Shown in pieces: positions 13,001-25,400 of a stretch of DNA of 64,000 nt. The stretch comes from Anisakis pegreffii (taxonomy: Eukaryota > Nematoda > Chromadorea > Rhabditida > Anisakidae). The notes beneath the pieces are model-generated. The model had not been told where the DNA came from and made no database searches. It saw nothing but the letters and a program-made list of their open reading frames with translations. The stretch lies in the NCBI GenBank assembly GCA_035041965.1, contig JAPYMA010001154.1, positions 1 through 64,000 of the forward strand, given 5' to 3'. Each line of letters begins with the position of its first letter. The stretch's first letter is position 1. Both the position numbers and the translations under genes were made by a program.

Positions 13001-16000
13001 TTTTAGACTGGGCATATACATTTTCCAGAACAGTTACATCGACGAAGGCGGTTGATGATGTTCTCTCCATAACGACTTCCTTATTTGTCTCTTCAATTTC
13101 TTCGCGTCTGACTTCTTCTTTGACTAGTTCTTCTACAACAGTCCTCGCTTCTGCCGCTCCAATAACCAGCTGCTCATGAACTGCTTCACCTTTCGTTATT
13201 TCCACCACTCTCGACCAGCTGAAGTAAACAGCTTCCTTTTGGGAATCCGCGACGTTGAACGTGACGGAGAATTGTTGGTACGGTTTATCGACTACGACTT
13301 CTGCGGTCTCCGTTTCCTTTATTGTTTCCTTTGTAACTAATCTTTTAGACTGGGCATATACATTTTCCAGAACAGTTACATCGACGAAGGCGGTTGATGA
13401 TGTTCTCTCCATAACGACTTCTTTACTTGTCTCTTCAATTTCTTCGCGTCTGACTTCTTCTTTGACTAGTTCTTCTACAACAGTCCTCGCTTCTGCCGCT
13501 CCAAAAACCAGCTGCTCATGAACTGCTTCACCTTTCGTTATTTCCACCACTCTCGACCAGCTGAAGTAAACAGCTTCCTTTTGGGAATCCGCGACGTTGA
13601 ACGTGACGGAGAATTGTTGGTACGGTTTATCGACTACGACTTCTGCGGTCTCCGTTTCCTTTATTGTTTCCTTTGTAACTAATCTTTTAGACTGGGCATA
13701 TACATTTTCCAGAACAGTTACATCGACGAAGGCGGTTGATGATGCTCTCTCCATAACGACTTCTTTGCTTGTGTCTTCAACTTCTTCGCGTCTGACTTCT
13801 TCTTTGACTAGTTCTTCTACAACAGTCCTCGCTTCTGCCGCTCCAATAACCAGCTGCTCATGAACTGCTTCACCTTTCGTTATTTCCACCACTCTCGACC
13901 AGCTGAAGTAAACAGCTTCCTTTTGGAAATCCGCGACGTTGAACGTGACGGAGAATTGTTGGTACGGTTTATCGACTACGACTTCTGCGGCCTCCGTTTC
14001 CTTTACTGTTTCCGTTGTAACTAATCTTTTAGAGTGGGCATATACATTTTCGAGAACAGTTACATCGACGATGGCGGTTGAAGATGTTCTCTCCATAACG
14101 GCTTCTTTACTTGTCTTTTCAATTTCTTCGCGTCTGACTTCTTCTTTGACCAGTTCTTCCACAACAGTTCTCACTTCTGCAGCTCCAATAACCACCTGCT
14201 CATGAACTGCTTCACCTTTCGTTAATTCCACCATTCTCGACCCGCTGAAGTAAACAGCGTCCTTCTGATTATCTGCTTTGTGGACTGTCGTGGAATGTTG
14301 TTGATATGATTTATCGACGACGACTTCTGTGGCTTCGATTTCCGCGTACTCTTTTTGTGGCGCTGATGGCTGGTAGATGAATGCCTGGCTTGTTATCAGT
14401 TCGGCGGCTTCGTTATTCGTGGTTATTTTCAAGCTTGCGGCAGCGTTTATTTGCCGGCTTTTGCTTATAAGCGCTTCGAAGTTTTCCTCTTCTGATGGAA
14501 TCACGCGAGGAATCGTCAACGATATACAGGGGATCATGCTGTCAATGATTTGCACATCAAGTTTGGCCATAGTTGGAGCTTTTTGCATATCAACCTCTTT
14601 GTTAGTGTCTTCCATTTGTGGATGCATGATTTTCTCTATTAACTCGATTTTGTGAACGACGTGCTCTCTTGCTATATCAAGCACAGTATGGCTCCTCTGG
14701 ATTTCACCTTTTAGAGCAATCATTGTTCGACCAAGAGCGAACCAAACGGCATCTTGTTGATTAAGTTCAATTGCAATTTCCGCAAATAGGACTTGCTGTT
14801 CCTTGTCAAGGGTTACATCAATCGCCTCCGATTCCATAGCAACATGTGCATGAAGATGCCGCGTTGTCTCAACAAAACCTCCTTCAGTCACGCAAACCTG
14901 AATGGTTGCTCTACTTGAGTCCTTCTCGATGCAAATCTCCTTGTTACTTTCCTCAATTTGTAAATGCCTCATTTCAATTGCTCTTGTTCCATCCCGATGA
15001 TCCAGACGTTTAGAGACCTCAAAGATTACATTCTCTCTCAGTGTTTCGCCTTGTGCACTCATCGCTGTACCAACTGTACTGAAGGTTCCAGTTTCTCGCA
15101 TACTAACTTTTTCGGTGGGGAAAAACGCGACCACGCTAGCTTTCTCGTGCCTTTCACCAACGATTTCGAAAACTTCTGCGCCTCTGTCTGCTTCCAAACG
15201 TGCGTAATGAGATGATGAAGTGCTGTGTTCTTCAGCTAACGACAGACCAAAACGTTCGTTAGTTTTTCTTCCTAACGCCACTTCCTTTAATTGTCTTCCT
15301 TTCTCAACAAAAGCTGAAGCAACTCTTTGACCAACGAAATGTGGGATGGTTCCTTCTGAGTAAGCTGTGCTTGCATCGTACGTCGCCCTCATCGTCCTTA
15401 AATTTCGTCGTAATTGAAGATATCTTTCATATTCATTTTGTGACATATACATGCGAATCAGTCGTGAGAATTCTTCAAAGTCTCGCTCAGACATATTTAA
15501 CGCATTGTCCTCCAAGTAGTCGTCGTATTCCCTGCGAGACATATGAGAAATACGCTGTGCAACACTGCTGAATCCTTGGGACATTTCGTCTAACTCAGTA
15601 CCCTGCATAGTAACAGAACTACTCAACGGCCTGGATATATACAGATGTGCAGCTTCAGTGGGAATGGTATGGAATGGTGTGGTCACTTCAACTGTTTCTG
15701 CTTGATCGCAGACAACGTTTTCATCCATGTCAGTTTGCTGGTGTGGTCCGTCACATATACGTTTTTTTATGCCTGCCACAATCTTATCGATAACGGTGAT
15801 TTCTACTACGGCTGCTATCTCATTCTTTCTTGCTTTTATTTCACAACAGACTTCCTCGACGATATGGAGCTGATGCTTGACAGTTCCAGTTTTGGTGCTA
15901 TCATCATATATCCTTCCCGTTGCGCGAATGATCATGTCCACTTCGACTACGTCAGCTGATGTCTTCTGGCCGAACGTTAAATCTAAAGCTGCGGTTTCAT

Positions 16001-16422
16001 CACAGGGTTTCAAGTATGTTTTCTCTTCAATAAATCCTTCGCTACTGCCTTCACTTCCGCTTTTTTGGATAGCGTGACCAAGCACCTGAAATTGTACCGC
16101 TCTTTGATTGGAATCAGCTGGGAAAAGGTCACGTGATTGAACATTTCTGCGTTGTTGCTGTGAATATTTTGAGACAGTTTCGGATTCACTAGTGCTGTCG
16201 ATGCAATGTTCACTTACTCGAGTGATTCGTTCTCTTGTCTCTTTTCGTTCGAAATATTCTATTTTGTTTCTTTCCATGTCTTCAACTGTTTGTTTAAAAT
16301 ATACATGGCACTCTGTTTTACTAGTCCCGATCTGGTTGGTTGCTTCGCAGATGTAATGACCTTCGATATCAGGACCACTTTTACGAAGCAACACGATGCC
16401 ATCTTCGTGAATGATCTGTGCG
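1..16422 (-). CDS. Exon 41: giant repeat exon, at least 16.4 kb, 3' end off window
   Basis: Opens at acceptor AATTTCAG (16423) in phase 2 and stays open to position 1. I checked the 14.2-16.4 kb unique part codon by codon, and the arrays by unit frame; no stop was found. It begins with Ig 20 strands E to G (HEDGIVLLRKSG, GHYICEATNQIG). Then come about 700 residues of unique charged sequence, including diverged repeat copies (QQDAVWFALGR near 14.7 kb, QKDAVYFSGSR near 14.25 kb). After that come 21 units of 114 aa and at least 17.5 units of 134 aa. Both are rich in E, K, V, T and I with very few aromatics or prolines, so extended or helical spring-like behaviour is likely (inference). The carboxy end is not in the window. 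Confidence 0.88.
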
Positions 16423-19400
16423 CTGAAATTACACAAATTAATGAAAATGAAAAAAAAAAGAAGTTTAAGTCATAAAAGACAATCGTTCAATTCATTCGGC
16501 TTACAATCAGATTAACCGATATTTCTGATTGGTTCACAGCAGGTAAGAACATTTGAGGCTATAACAACAGGAATGCCAACTGACACGGAGGATTGAGTTT
16601 CGATAATATTTATTTACAGCAACGAAAGCATAACGGTAATACTCTCTAGAGGCACATGCTTTTCTCTGGGCTTCGAATACAAGAGGCACTATAAGATCGG
16701 CTCAAAAGGACTCTTTTGAATTGACAAAGCTTTCGGGAGTGATTGCCAACATTGATCATTGGACGTGACATGTCTTGAATGCTGTGTGTAAAACTGTAAA
16801 ACTGCGCTGCAATTGAGCACTGCGTCGCTGACTGAATTGCAGGGCAAAATACAACATTTCATATGCGGAAAATGTAACTGAATGTTTTGCCGGTGTTTCA
16901 AATAGATCTGATATGATTTACCTTAGATCAGACTGTAGATCATGATCATTGAAAATGAACCGAATTTTGGGCTCTGGATGGCCAATCACTATGCACCTCA
17001 GTTCAATGAAATCAACGGGTTCCGTAACAATATCGGTCAATGGAAGCGGAAAATTCGGTGTTTCGTATGGTATCATTTCGGTACCATTTTCCTCTTTCGT
17101 TCCACCATACTTCCCCATTAATGATGTATCATCTTCTTCTGCAGTTAATCCTCGAAAAATTGTCCCATCGGTTGTTGCATAACTGGATTCAGTTCCTTCC
17201 TTCGGTCTACTATCAGTTGCTGTTGGAAGCCGTTCTTCCGTTTCATTTTTTGATTCCTGCTTCCTAGTACAGCTTACATGCTCATCAGAATACGATTGAT
17301 CCCATCTTCTACTAATGCCAGTGCGTAAGAATGGTTCTTCAATATCACCAGACATTTTCATGGTTGAATATTGCGAATCTGACCGATATTCGTTCCTCTG
17401 TGGTGTTCTACTCAAACGTTCGAACGTCATTTCCTTCTTCGAAAACCGTTGCATATCTAAACTGTTCGCTGCACCAAAATTCAATGCGGGATATTGAAAT
17501 GCTCGATGAACAGAATCATGCCCAGTTAAAGCAACAAATGAAGTGGGCGCTCTATCGGACGGTAGTAAAAATCCATGCCTATCGAACACTCGGGTTACTT
17601 CAAATATATCACTCAGTTGTTCATCACCCTTCAGATAACATTCGGTGATTGCCTTTCCAGAACTGTTGCTGGCTTCACAAACGTAATGACCTTCTCGTAT
17701 TTGAAGCATTCGTAATATCACTATTCCACATTCATAGATAATACGGTATCGCCTAAATGTAATGGTGTCGTTTAGAGTTTAAAATAAACTATTCCTCAAG
17801 CTTACGAATGTGAATAATAGCATATGATTCGTACTAAATTTTCCTTTAGAGTTGAAGTCTTTTAGTTCAATAAAAAATGTTCTTATCAAAATAATCCCAT
17901 TTCTAATCATAATTCAATGCGTAGTCCATATCTATACTGATCTATTTCATAAAGCATATTATGAAGCAGCATGCGTGTGAGATAGCGTAGCGTAATGACG
18001 ATTTTTCAGTACCTGTCGTTGTGTCGAATTGGAATCCCGTTATGAAGTATTCGGATACTTGGTGACGGATAGCCACTTATTGTACACCTCAGTTCGTAAA
18101 TATTTCTGAAGGTTTTTGCGACGGAAAATGGACGAACAAAACGAGGTGCAGCTGGTTCATTGTATGCATGGTTTATATTACGAGTGACCCACCCTTCAGT
18201 GATGATTTCAAAGAAGGTTTCTGTTGCATCAGTCGGTGAATGGCCACGACAAACAATGTTAACGCTGGCTGAATATTGCACACAAGATCTCACAATGATG
18301 TTCGCTTCGGCCGACTCAAAGGGTGGAGCACAGATGCAGTTAATATCTGTTATCATCAATTCATCTTCGTCTGATTCCCAAACGCTTTCTCTTTTGATAG
18401 TATATGTTTTCCGCTGTATAAGTTGTTCAGTCATTCCGCTCATTCGTTCAGTGAATGTTCCAGTATTCAAACGAGAACGACTTTCTGGTGGTTGATGCTC
18501 GAATTCTTCCATCTCTTGTTCTCCAGTAGCCTGATTAAATTTAGGTACGTGGAGAACTTCAATAATTCTTTCGAGGTTTTCGCCTTCAACAAGGATGCCT
18601 TTTCGTTTCTCTTCCACCAGAAATGCTTCGATTGCACGCCGCACTTGTTCTAAACTCCGTCCTAACTGACCAGATGCTATCACTTTTTCCTCTCCTTCTC
18701 CATATGTTCGAACGATTTTGAAACGTCTTTCGATAACTTTTGCACACTTTCTAGTTCGAATAATACTTTCTTCGATTATGATGATAATTTTAAAATCGGC
18801 ATCTGTCTTTTTCGGCTTCTCATCCATCTTTATGGTTGCCTTTGTTTCGTAATTAATTTTCGTAATTACGAAAACATCCGCGTCGACAAGAAAATTGATA
18901 TTACTCGCCATAACCGTTGCTTCAAGTGAAGTTGTTTTGGGTTCTTTAATCTGTACTCGACATTCTGTTCTTGCCTGACCAACACTGTTTACTGCTTGGC
19001 ATACAAAAACGCCTGATTCGACCTTTTCCGTCATTCTAAGCAACACAATCCCATCCTCGCAAGCCATTTCAAAGCCTCTGGAAAAAATATTGACGATGTT
19101 TCGTTTAGTCAAACAACGGTTACAGAGTCAATTCTGTAACCCAACGAAACTTTTCGCTTGCACCAATGATTCCATGCAGGAACATTCTCAATAAAACAGT
19201 ATGTTTACTAGCTGTCCTCAATTATAATTTCAATGGTACTTGTGTACCTCACAAATGCCATTCAAATTATAATTGAGAACAGTTAGGATTTATACTACAT
19301 TATTGAGAATGTGAAGAGTACTCAGCGGAAGTCAAAATAATGTCATACCAAATGTGCATTCAAGGCATCTAGTGGCAGGTATTTTGTTGGTTACTAACGG

Positions 19401-22400
19401 TCTCCTCTAAAAGCCATATGGCTGCAGAACAATGAAGAACCAACTTCAAACACTAATTCCTTCGCGAAATTCCTCACAAACTAATGATGCTCAAAGAAGC
19501 TAGACGAGTGTGTGCTGCAATTCAGAGCAGATGCAGTGATCTCTGAATGTTTCCTTGTTGGTAGATCAGGAAATACAAAGTCCGGTTCACTCATTTCCAG
19601 GGGACTGAGGAGGGAACTGATTAGAGTTCATTGCCTCCTAAATAAAAAATCACGCGTTGGAAACATTGAATATTATTTCAGGAGAACGCCAGTTCGATAT
19701 GATTACAACTGTCACTAGGAAGAACTTTTAAAAAATCAATGAATCAACCCACTTTTCGCCTTCTTCAATCGTTCGTCCGTTCAGAGTCCAACGAACACTT
19801 GGCATTGGACTGCCACTTACGATGCATTTCAACTGTACATGCTCTCGTGAAGAAGGCTCCAAATTCTTGAGTGGTAAAATAAAATGTGGTGCTTCTGAGA
19901 CCGATGAATCGTGTGACAAATCGTCTAAAATTAGTAATATCAATCATGTGCGACGACGAAAAGCTCTTAAAAATACTTAGTCAAACATTCTTGTGACTTC
20001 AATAATTCCTGCAAGGCACACTGATGTATTCGAAATTGCCTTTGACGCCTTTCGCAAGCAACTACTGCAAACACCTACAGCGCAGTGTGTCTGACAATGA
20101 ATCACTTACCGTCTACAAAAACGGTGCTTTCAGTTTGAGCAGTACCAGATGTGTTTGTTGCAGTGCATCGGAAAACTGCTGAATCCTTTAAAGTTGCGCT
20201 GCGAATACGAAGTATGCAAATTCCGTCCTCTGATATGATCGTATTTTCACTAAAATCCAAAAAGTGTTTTTCTGAACGAAGAATTGTTTGTCATGAGAAC
20301 TGACACGCAGCTCCAATGGACATCGTCAGGGAACTTGGAATTTGGAGGTCCATTTTAAATTTAGAGGTTGCTATTTTAATTTTGGAAGGCTAATATAGTA
20401 ATCAAAGAATACCTGACAGCCCGACATCTTACCTGTGCTGCCCGACATATTTGAATTCCCACGTTGAACGACGACGTAGAGTGCATTGCATTGTAAGTTT
20501 AAAGTATCCCACCTGAGGAAAATTTTGGGAGGGGGAGGGGGACTAGCCCTCTGTAGCTATGAGCCAGGCTCTACCTGATCTAATTTTCAGAACGCTAGAA
20601 ATATGCGAAACGCAAAAATTGACTAGCAATATAAAACTCAAAGGCACGCATTGAGACAGCCCTATTTGAATCGCCCATCAGAGCGCTTGAAAATATTTCA
20701 TGACTTCACAATCTCCGTCAACTTAGAGAATTTAGAAACTATTCATTCCTTACCTGTTTTGCTCTACGACCACACCATTTTGGGTCCACTGACAAGTCGG
20801 CAGTGGACTGCCTGATACCACACATTTTAGTTGCAAAATTTCACCGATCTGAACATTCGCAAGTTCTGTTGAATCTGTTTATCTTTCTGTTAAAGCTTTT
20901 TTTGGACCACTGACGAAAATGCGGAAGGGAAACATATTGAAATTTGAATTAATGGGGCATATATAGCAATGAAAGGCTGGTTAATAATTAGTGATCATCA
21001 TTCCTGTACCAAAACTTCACACAATTTTCAAATCGATACTTCTGAACTCGTAAAATCTCAGTGCTTCGTTAAGCTTCGTTTAGCTATTATAGCATCTGTT
21101 AGTTACGTTGCATGAAGCAGAAAAATTATCCGACCTTCACAGTGGTTTTTTCAGCGAGAGGCTGTTGAAACTCAGGTGCCTGTCCCACTGACGATGTAGT
21201 ACTTGTTGTACTTAGATCGGGAGATGACGGTTTGCGAGGAATCGACGATAAATCCGATATTACTTTTGATTGTGTTTCAGACACCCTTTCGGTGGTGCGA
21301 ATATCAATTTGTTGCACTCCTCAAAAGAGATATGATACAGGTTATCAATATCTGTGAACAACTGCCAGAAGCCTGGCAACATCTTATTGCAGGAAAACCT
21401 TAACCACTACAAGGTCGATGGAGTTTAACAGTGGCCTGATAGAATTGATGAAATTTATCAGTGAGTTGAATTTACCACTCAAGCATCAATTTCCGATAGT
21501 TAGCGATTCTGAGGAATTCTGTTAAAGAATAATATGGATGCGAGCACAATTGTATGCTTGACGGTCACATTTGAATGTTCTGCATAAATCGCTTATTCAA
21601 ACGATAGCTATCAGATAGAAATATTTGCTTTCCACTAACACATTTTTAAGGATCATGCAAATACTCAAATCCCACTTTTCTCACCTTTCACAACAATTCT
21701 TGATGACGACCGAATACATCCAAGCGAATTGATGGCCTCACAAACAAGTGTGCCATTCCATGTGCAATCTATGCACTTCGTTCTGAGAAGATAGATTCCA
21801 TCCTCGGCAATCATGCTTACGTTCCTTAAATATCGTGAAATTCAGAATGATATTTGACTTGACGTTAATGTATCTGGGATTTTTCCAGCTCAGATTATTT
21901 CAGTTTTCTGCCGGAAAAATGTAATGCGTTAAACTCGCATGATGGAAACGATGGTCGAGTGGATAGCGGAAGTTTATGACGTTTACGACCAAACATTGAA
22001 GAAAATTTTTACTGAATGGTCGCGTGTTTACCTTTGAAATGTCATTAAAAAAATGAAGGATAGTTGTGCAATAAGCTGCTGAATGGTTGATCGAGCATTT
22101 CAATATATGTAAACGTAGTGGCAGTAAATTTCTCATTCAATATGGATAGTAAATATTCCGAAGATCTTTAAAATAACTACAGTCCCGTTCCGATAAGTTA
22201 TCAGTTTTTCCTGTATTGCTCTTCTTAGATCAGCTGCTGATTGCAGTTGATAGGAAACGTTCTCTTTGAAATGTTAGCTCAGCCAACCTGTCTTCTATTA
22301 CACGAGTATTATTGAGGAACCATCGAACTGAAGGAGATGGTACACCACCAATAATGCATTTGAACGTAACGCTCGTTTCTTCATCCAATTCATAAATTTC

Positions 22401-25400
22401 GTTAAGCCTTTGAATGAACTGTGGCTTCGTGAACGCAATTCCTTGTGAAGAGGTCGACAAGCTATCTTCGACAACTGATACTTCTGAAAGGGTTAGAAAC
22501 GAGTTGAAATCACACAAACTTGTTATCATTCAACAAGCACATCTATCACCTGCTTAGTAGCATTTCGGTATAGTTCGTTCCATTCAAGGTTCATTCTCAA
22601 AGTGCAGTTGTTAACCGCTGCAACTGAAGAACGTTTACCAAAATCGCAACTTTACAAAACCGTCTTTCATAACCACTGACATTGCTACACTATTCGATTC
22701 CGTGCAAAACATTCTCGCACTCACAGAGAAAAAAATTTGTTTAAAACCATATATTGCATCAATGTATTCACGTTTCCGAGCTCAGCCAGACCGTGATTTG
22801 GCTTAAACCTAATCATTTACCTCAGAATCATGGAACCAATTAACTCGACAGCTAAATCACAGACTTTCATTGCAAAACTCTGCCTGCTGTTCATACAATG
22901 AGTCGATAAAGTCTAACTAATGACTATTCAATAAGAGACGATCATAGAAAACAACCAAAGCAGTTACCGACGATAATTTTTTCTCGGAAGGTGACTGAAC
23001 GAGACTCATTCCGTAGTCGTCACCCTCAAGATTGTGCAAAACACAGAAGAAAGTATCTTCTAGAGTATGGTTAAATTTGGGTTAGATTTGGTTTTGCTCG
23101 AAGAATGTATTGTGAGAATTAACAGATAGAACCGCTACGGCGATTTGTTCCAAAAGTTTGTTAGCTGTAAACAATGGTGCACAACTGAAAAGTTACCATG
23201 CTACAGCAGCATAGAATGAAATAGGTACAACGCTCCGCTCTTAAAATTCAAATTCTGTTTAATTGTAAAACCTCAGGGTAATGAAAGCCGTTCACAAAAA
23301 TTTATTAACGCTACGGTATTATGAATAACCAATAGCTTTACACTAATGTGCTTTTCCATGTGATGTTGACAACCACTCGACTACAAAGTTATGCTTCCCC
23401 TCATTATCTCAAGAAATGTTCATTTGATCACCGCAAACAGAAATCGCCCAGTGCCAAAAGTATCTTCCGATTCACCATTTCCCAAGTGTAAAAGATGTCC
23501 CTTAGTCAACTGAACATCATGATTCCGACCTGTTCTCGATACGCATCGATATGAACTTCAGCATTTCAAGTGCTTATGAAAGAACGAAAAAAACGATTTT
23601 CCAATCCACGCAACTTCAACGCTCATGATAAATCTTCATCGAGTTCTTCCGACTGCTCCCCTCTTGAAAAGTACTGTAATGATCGGCATGATTTCACATA
23701 TTTACATTTCCATACTTTCGATCGCTTTTGGTTTTTCACTTACTGGTGCTAAAAACATGATCATAACATCTTTTAGTCGTGTTGAAATCCAAATGCAAGG
23801 CGTTAATCTTTATGCAATAGGTGTGTGGTGCAAGGTGAAACAAACGAACAAAAAGATAACGCATACAGTGACGCAAATTATTGAAAAATAGTGTGTTAAT
23901 CAATTGTGGCAGTCTCAAATCTTCGAACCTTCGTCAGAAGCGATTTCTCCGACGATTTTACCACATTCTTCTTCAATTGCCGTCCTCTGCATTTCATCCT
24001 CTTGAATGGCCTTTGAAACCATCGAAAGAGCCATTTCATGATGAGCATGGGAGTACAGCGGCGACACGACCGTCACGGATAGCTCATCAGATTCGGATCG
24101 ACGATTAAGTGAAGTATGAAATTCCGCTTCTTTAAAAGCGCTGGCACGCAACTGCGTGTGTGCATATTCATATGCAGCTGCACTGATGCCCTGTGCTGAT
24201 GGCTCAGCAGAAATTCTAACGTGGGTAGACTCCTGATAAGTCCTTTCGAGCATGACGGTGCTAGAATCGTATCCTTCGGTAACAGTGGCACCTAACCTTT
24301 CGAACTCGGACTGCAAGTGTCTTTCACCAGAAAAATTGCAACTTCTGTCTTGGTCAGCTATGAAATCCACCAATGACTTTGTTAACATGCGCTCATGTGT
24401 GAAGTCAGAATGTTCTTTGAATGACCTGATTTCATCACGTTGCGATTTTGCCGCACACAGAGATAAAGATGCTTTCGCACGGTGAGTTCCCTTCGTTCGC
24501 AAATAACGGCGTATCCCACGAGCAACCTCCGAATCAAACAAATAGCTCATTTGGAAGCATGCGAAACCAGCACGTGTCTCAGTGCGTGAGGATGTTGTAG
24601 GTGCGGCAACTGACACGAAAATTTCTTCTTCCTCTGTTTTTCGCACCATAAATACACTGAATTGACCATCCTCTATACTTGTTGCATGTAATCGCATTGT
24701 TGTAAACGCTCTCGTGAACACTCTCGATAGGACTTTGCATTCTACTGTTTCATCAACAAAGGAATCGAATAAATAACTGGCTTCTTGCAGCTCAATATGA
24801 GACATTACATGCGCACTTATTGGTAGTGGACGATGCCACAATAATATGGATGTTCCCACTGGATTCGACGTTCTTATGAGAAAAACATCGAATATGCCTT
24901 CTTCTAATTTTACTGCATGTAACTGCATTGAGGTGAACGCTCGTGTTACCAATTTCGAACGAACGTTCAGTTCAACTCTTTGGTCTGTAAACGAATCGAA
25001 GAAGTAGCTAGCTTCTTGTACTTCAAGAGTTAATTGAACGCTGGCGTGAACTGGCGGCGGATGAGATATCAGTGTAATATTCACCTCTTCTCGATCCCAT
25101 CTTCGCCCCATTAAAACATCGAATTCGCCTTCCTCCAGTGTTTCAGCATGTAGTTGCATCGACGTGAAAGCCTTACGTCTAACTTTACTGATGACTTTGA
25201 GCTCTACTTGCTGGTCAACAAATGAATCAAAAAAGTAGTCGGTCTCTTGCGTTTCAATACTTGCACTTACTCGAGCATTTATTGGTGGTGGACGGCAAAC
25301 TACGGTAACAAATGCTTCATCTTGTTCTAAAATTCTACCCATCCACACTCCAAAATCTCCTTCCTCTAGGAGTGTTCGATGAAGTTGCATTGATGTATAT

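Noticed and set aside
7099..14205. Ser/Thr-rich 88-89 residue open frames repeated on the plus strand, looking like secreted mucin-like proteins
   Set aside because: Antisense shadows of the 342-bp units: each is closed by a stop in every unit, whereas the minus strand is open through all 21.
1..14238. Possible CRISPR-like or satellite DNA
   Set aside because: Units are 342 and 402 bp without spacers, and lie in a spliced eukaryotic coding exon.
20528..20545. G-rich run as a G-quadruplex regulatory site
   Set aside because: Only three clear G runs separated by single A residues; likely simple intronic sequence.
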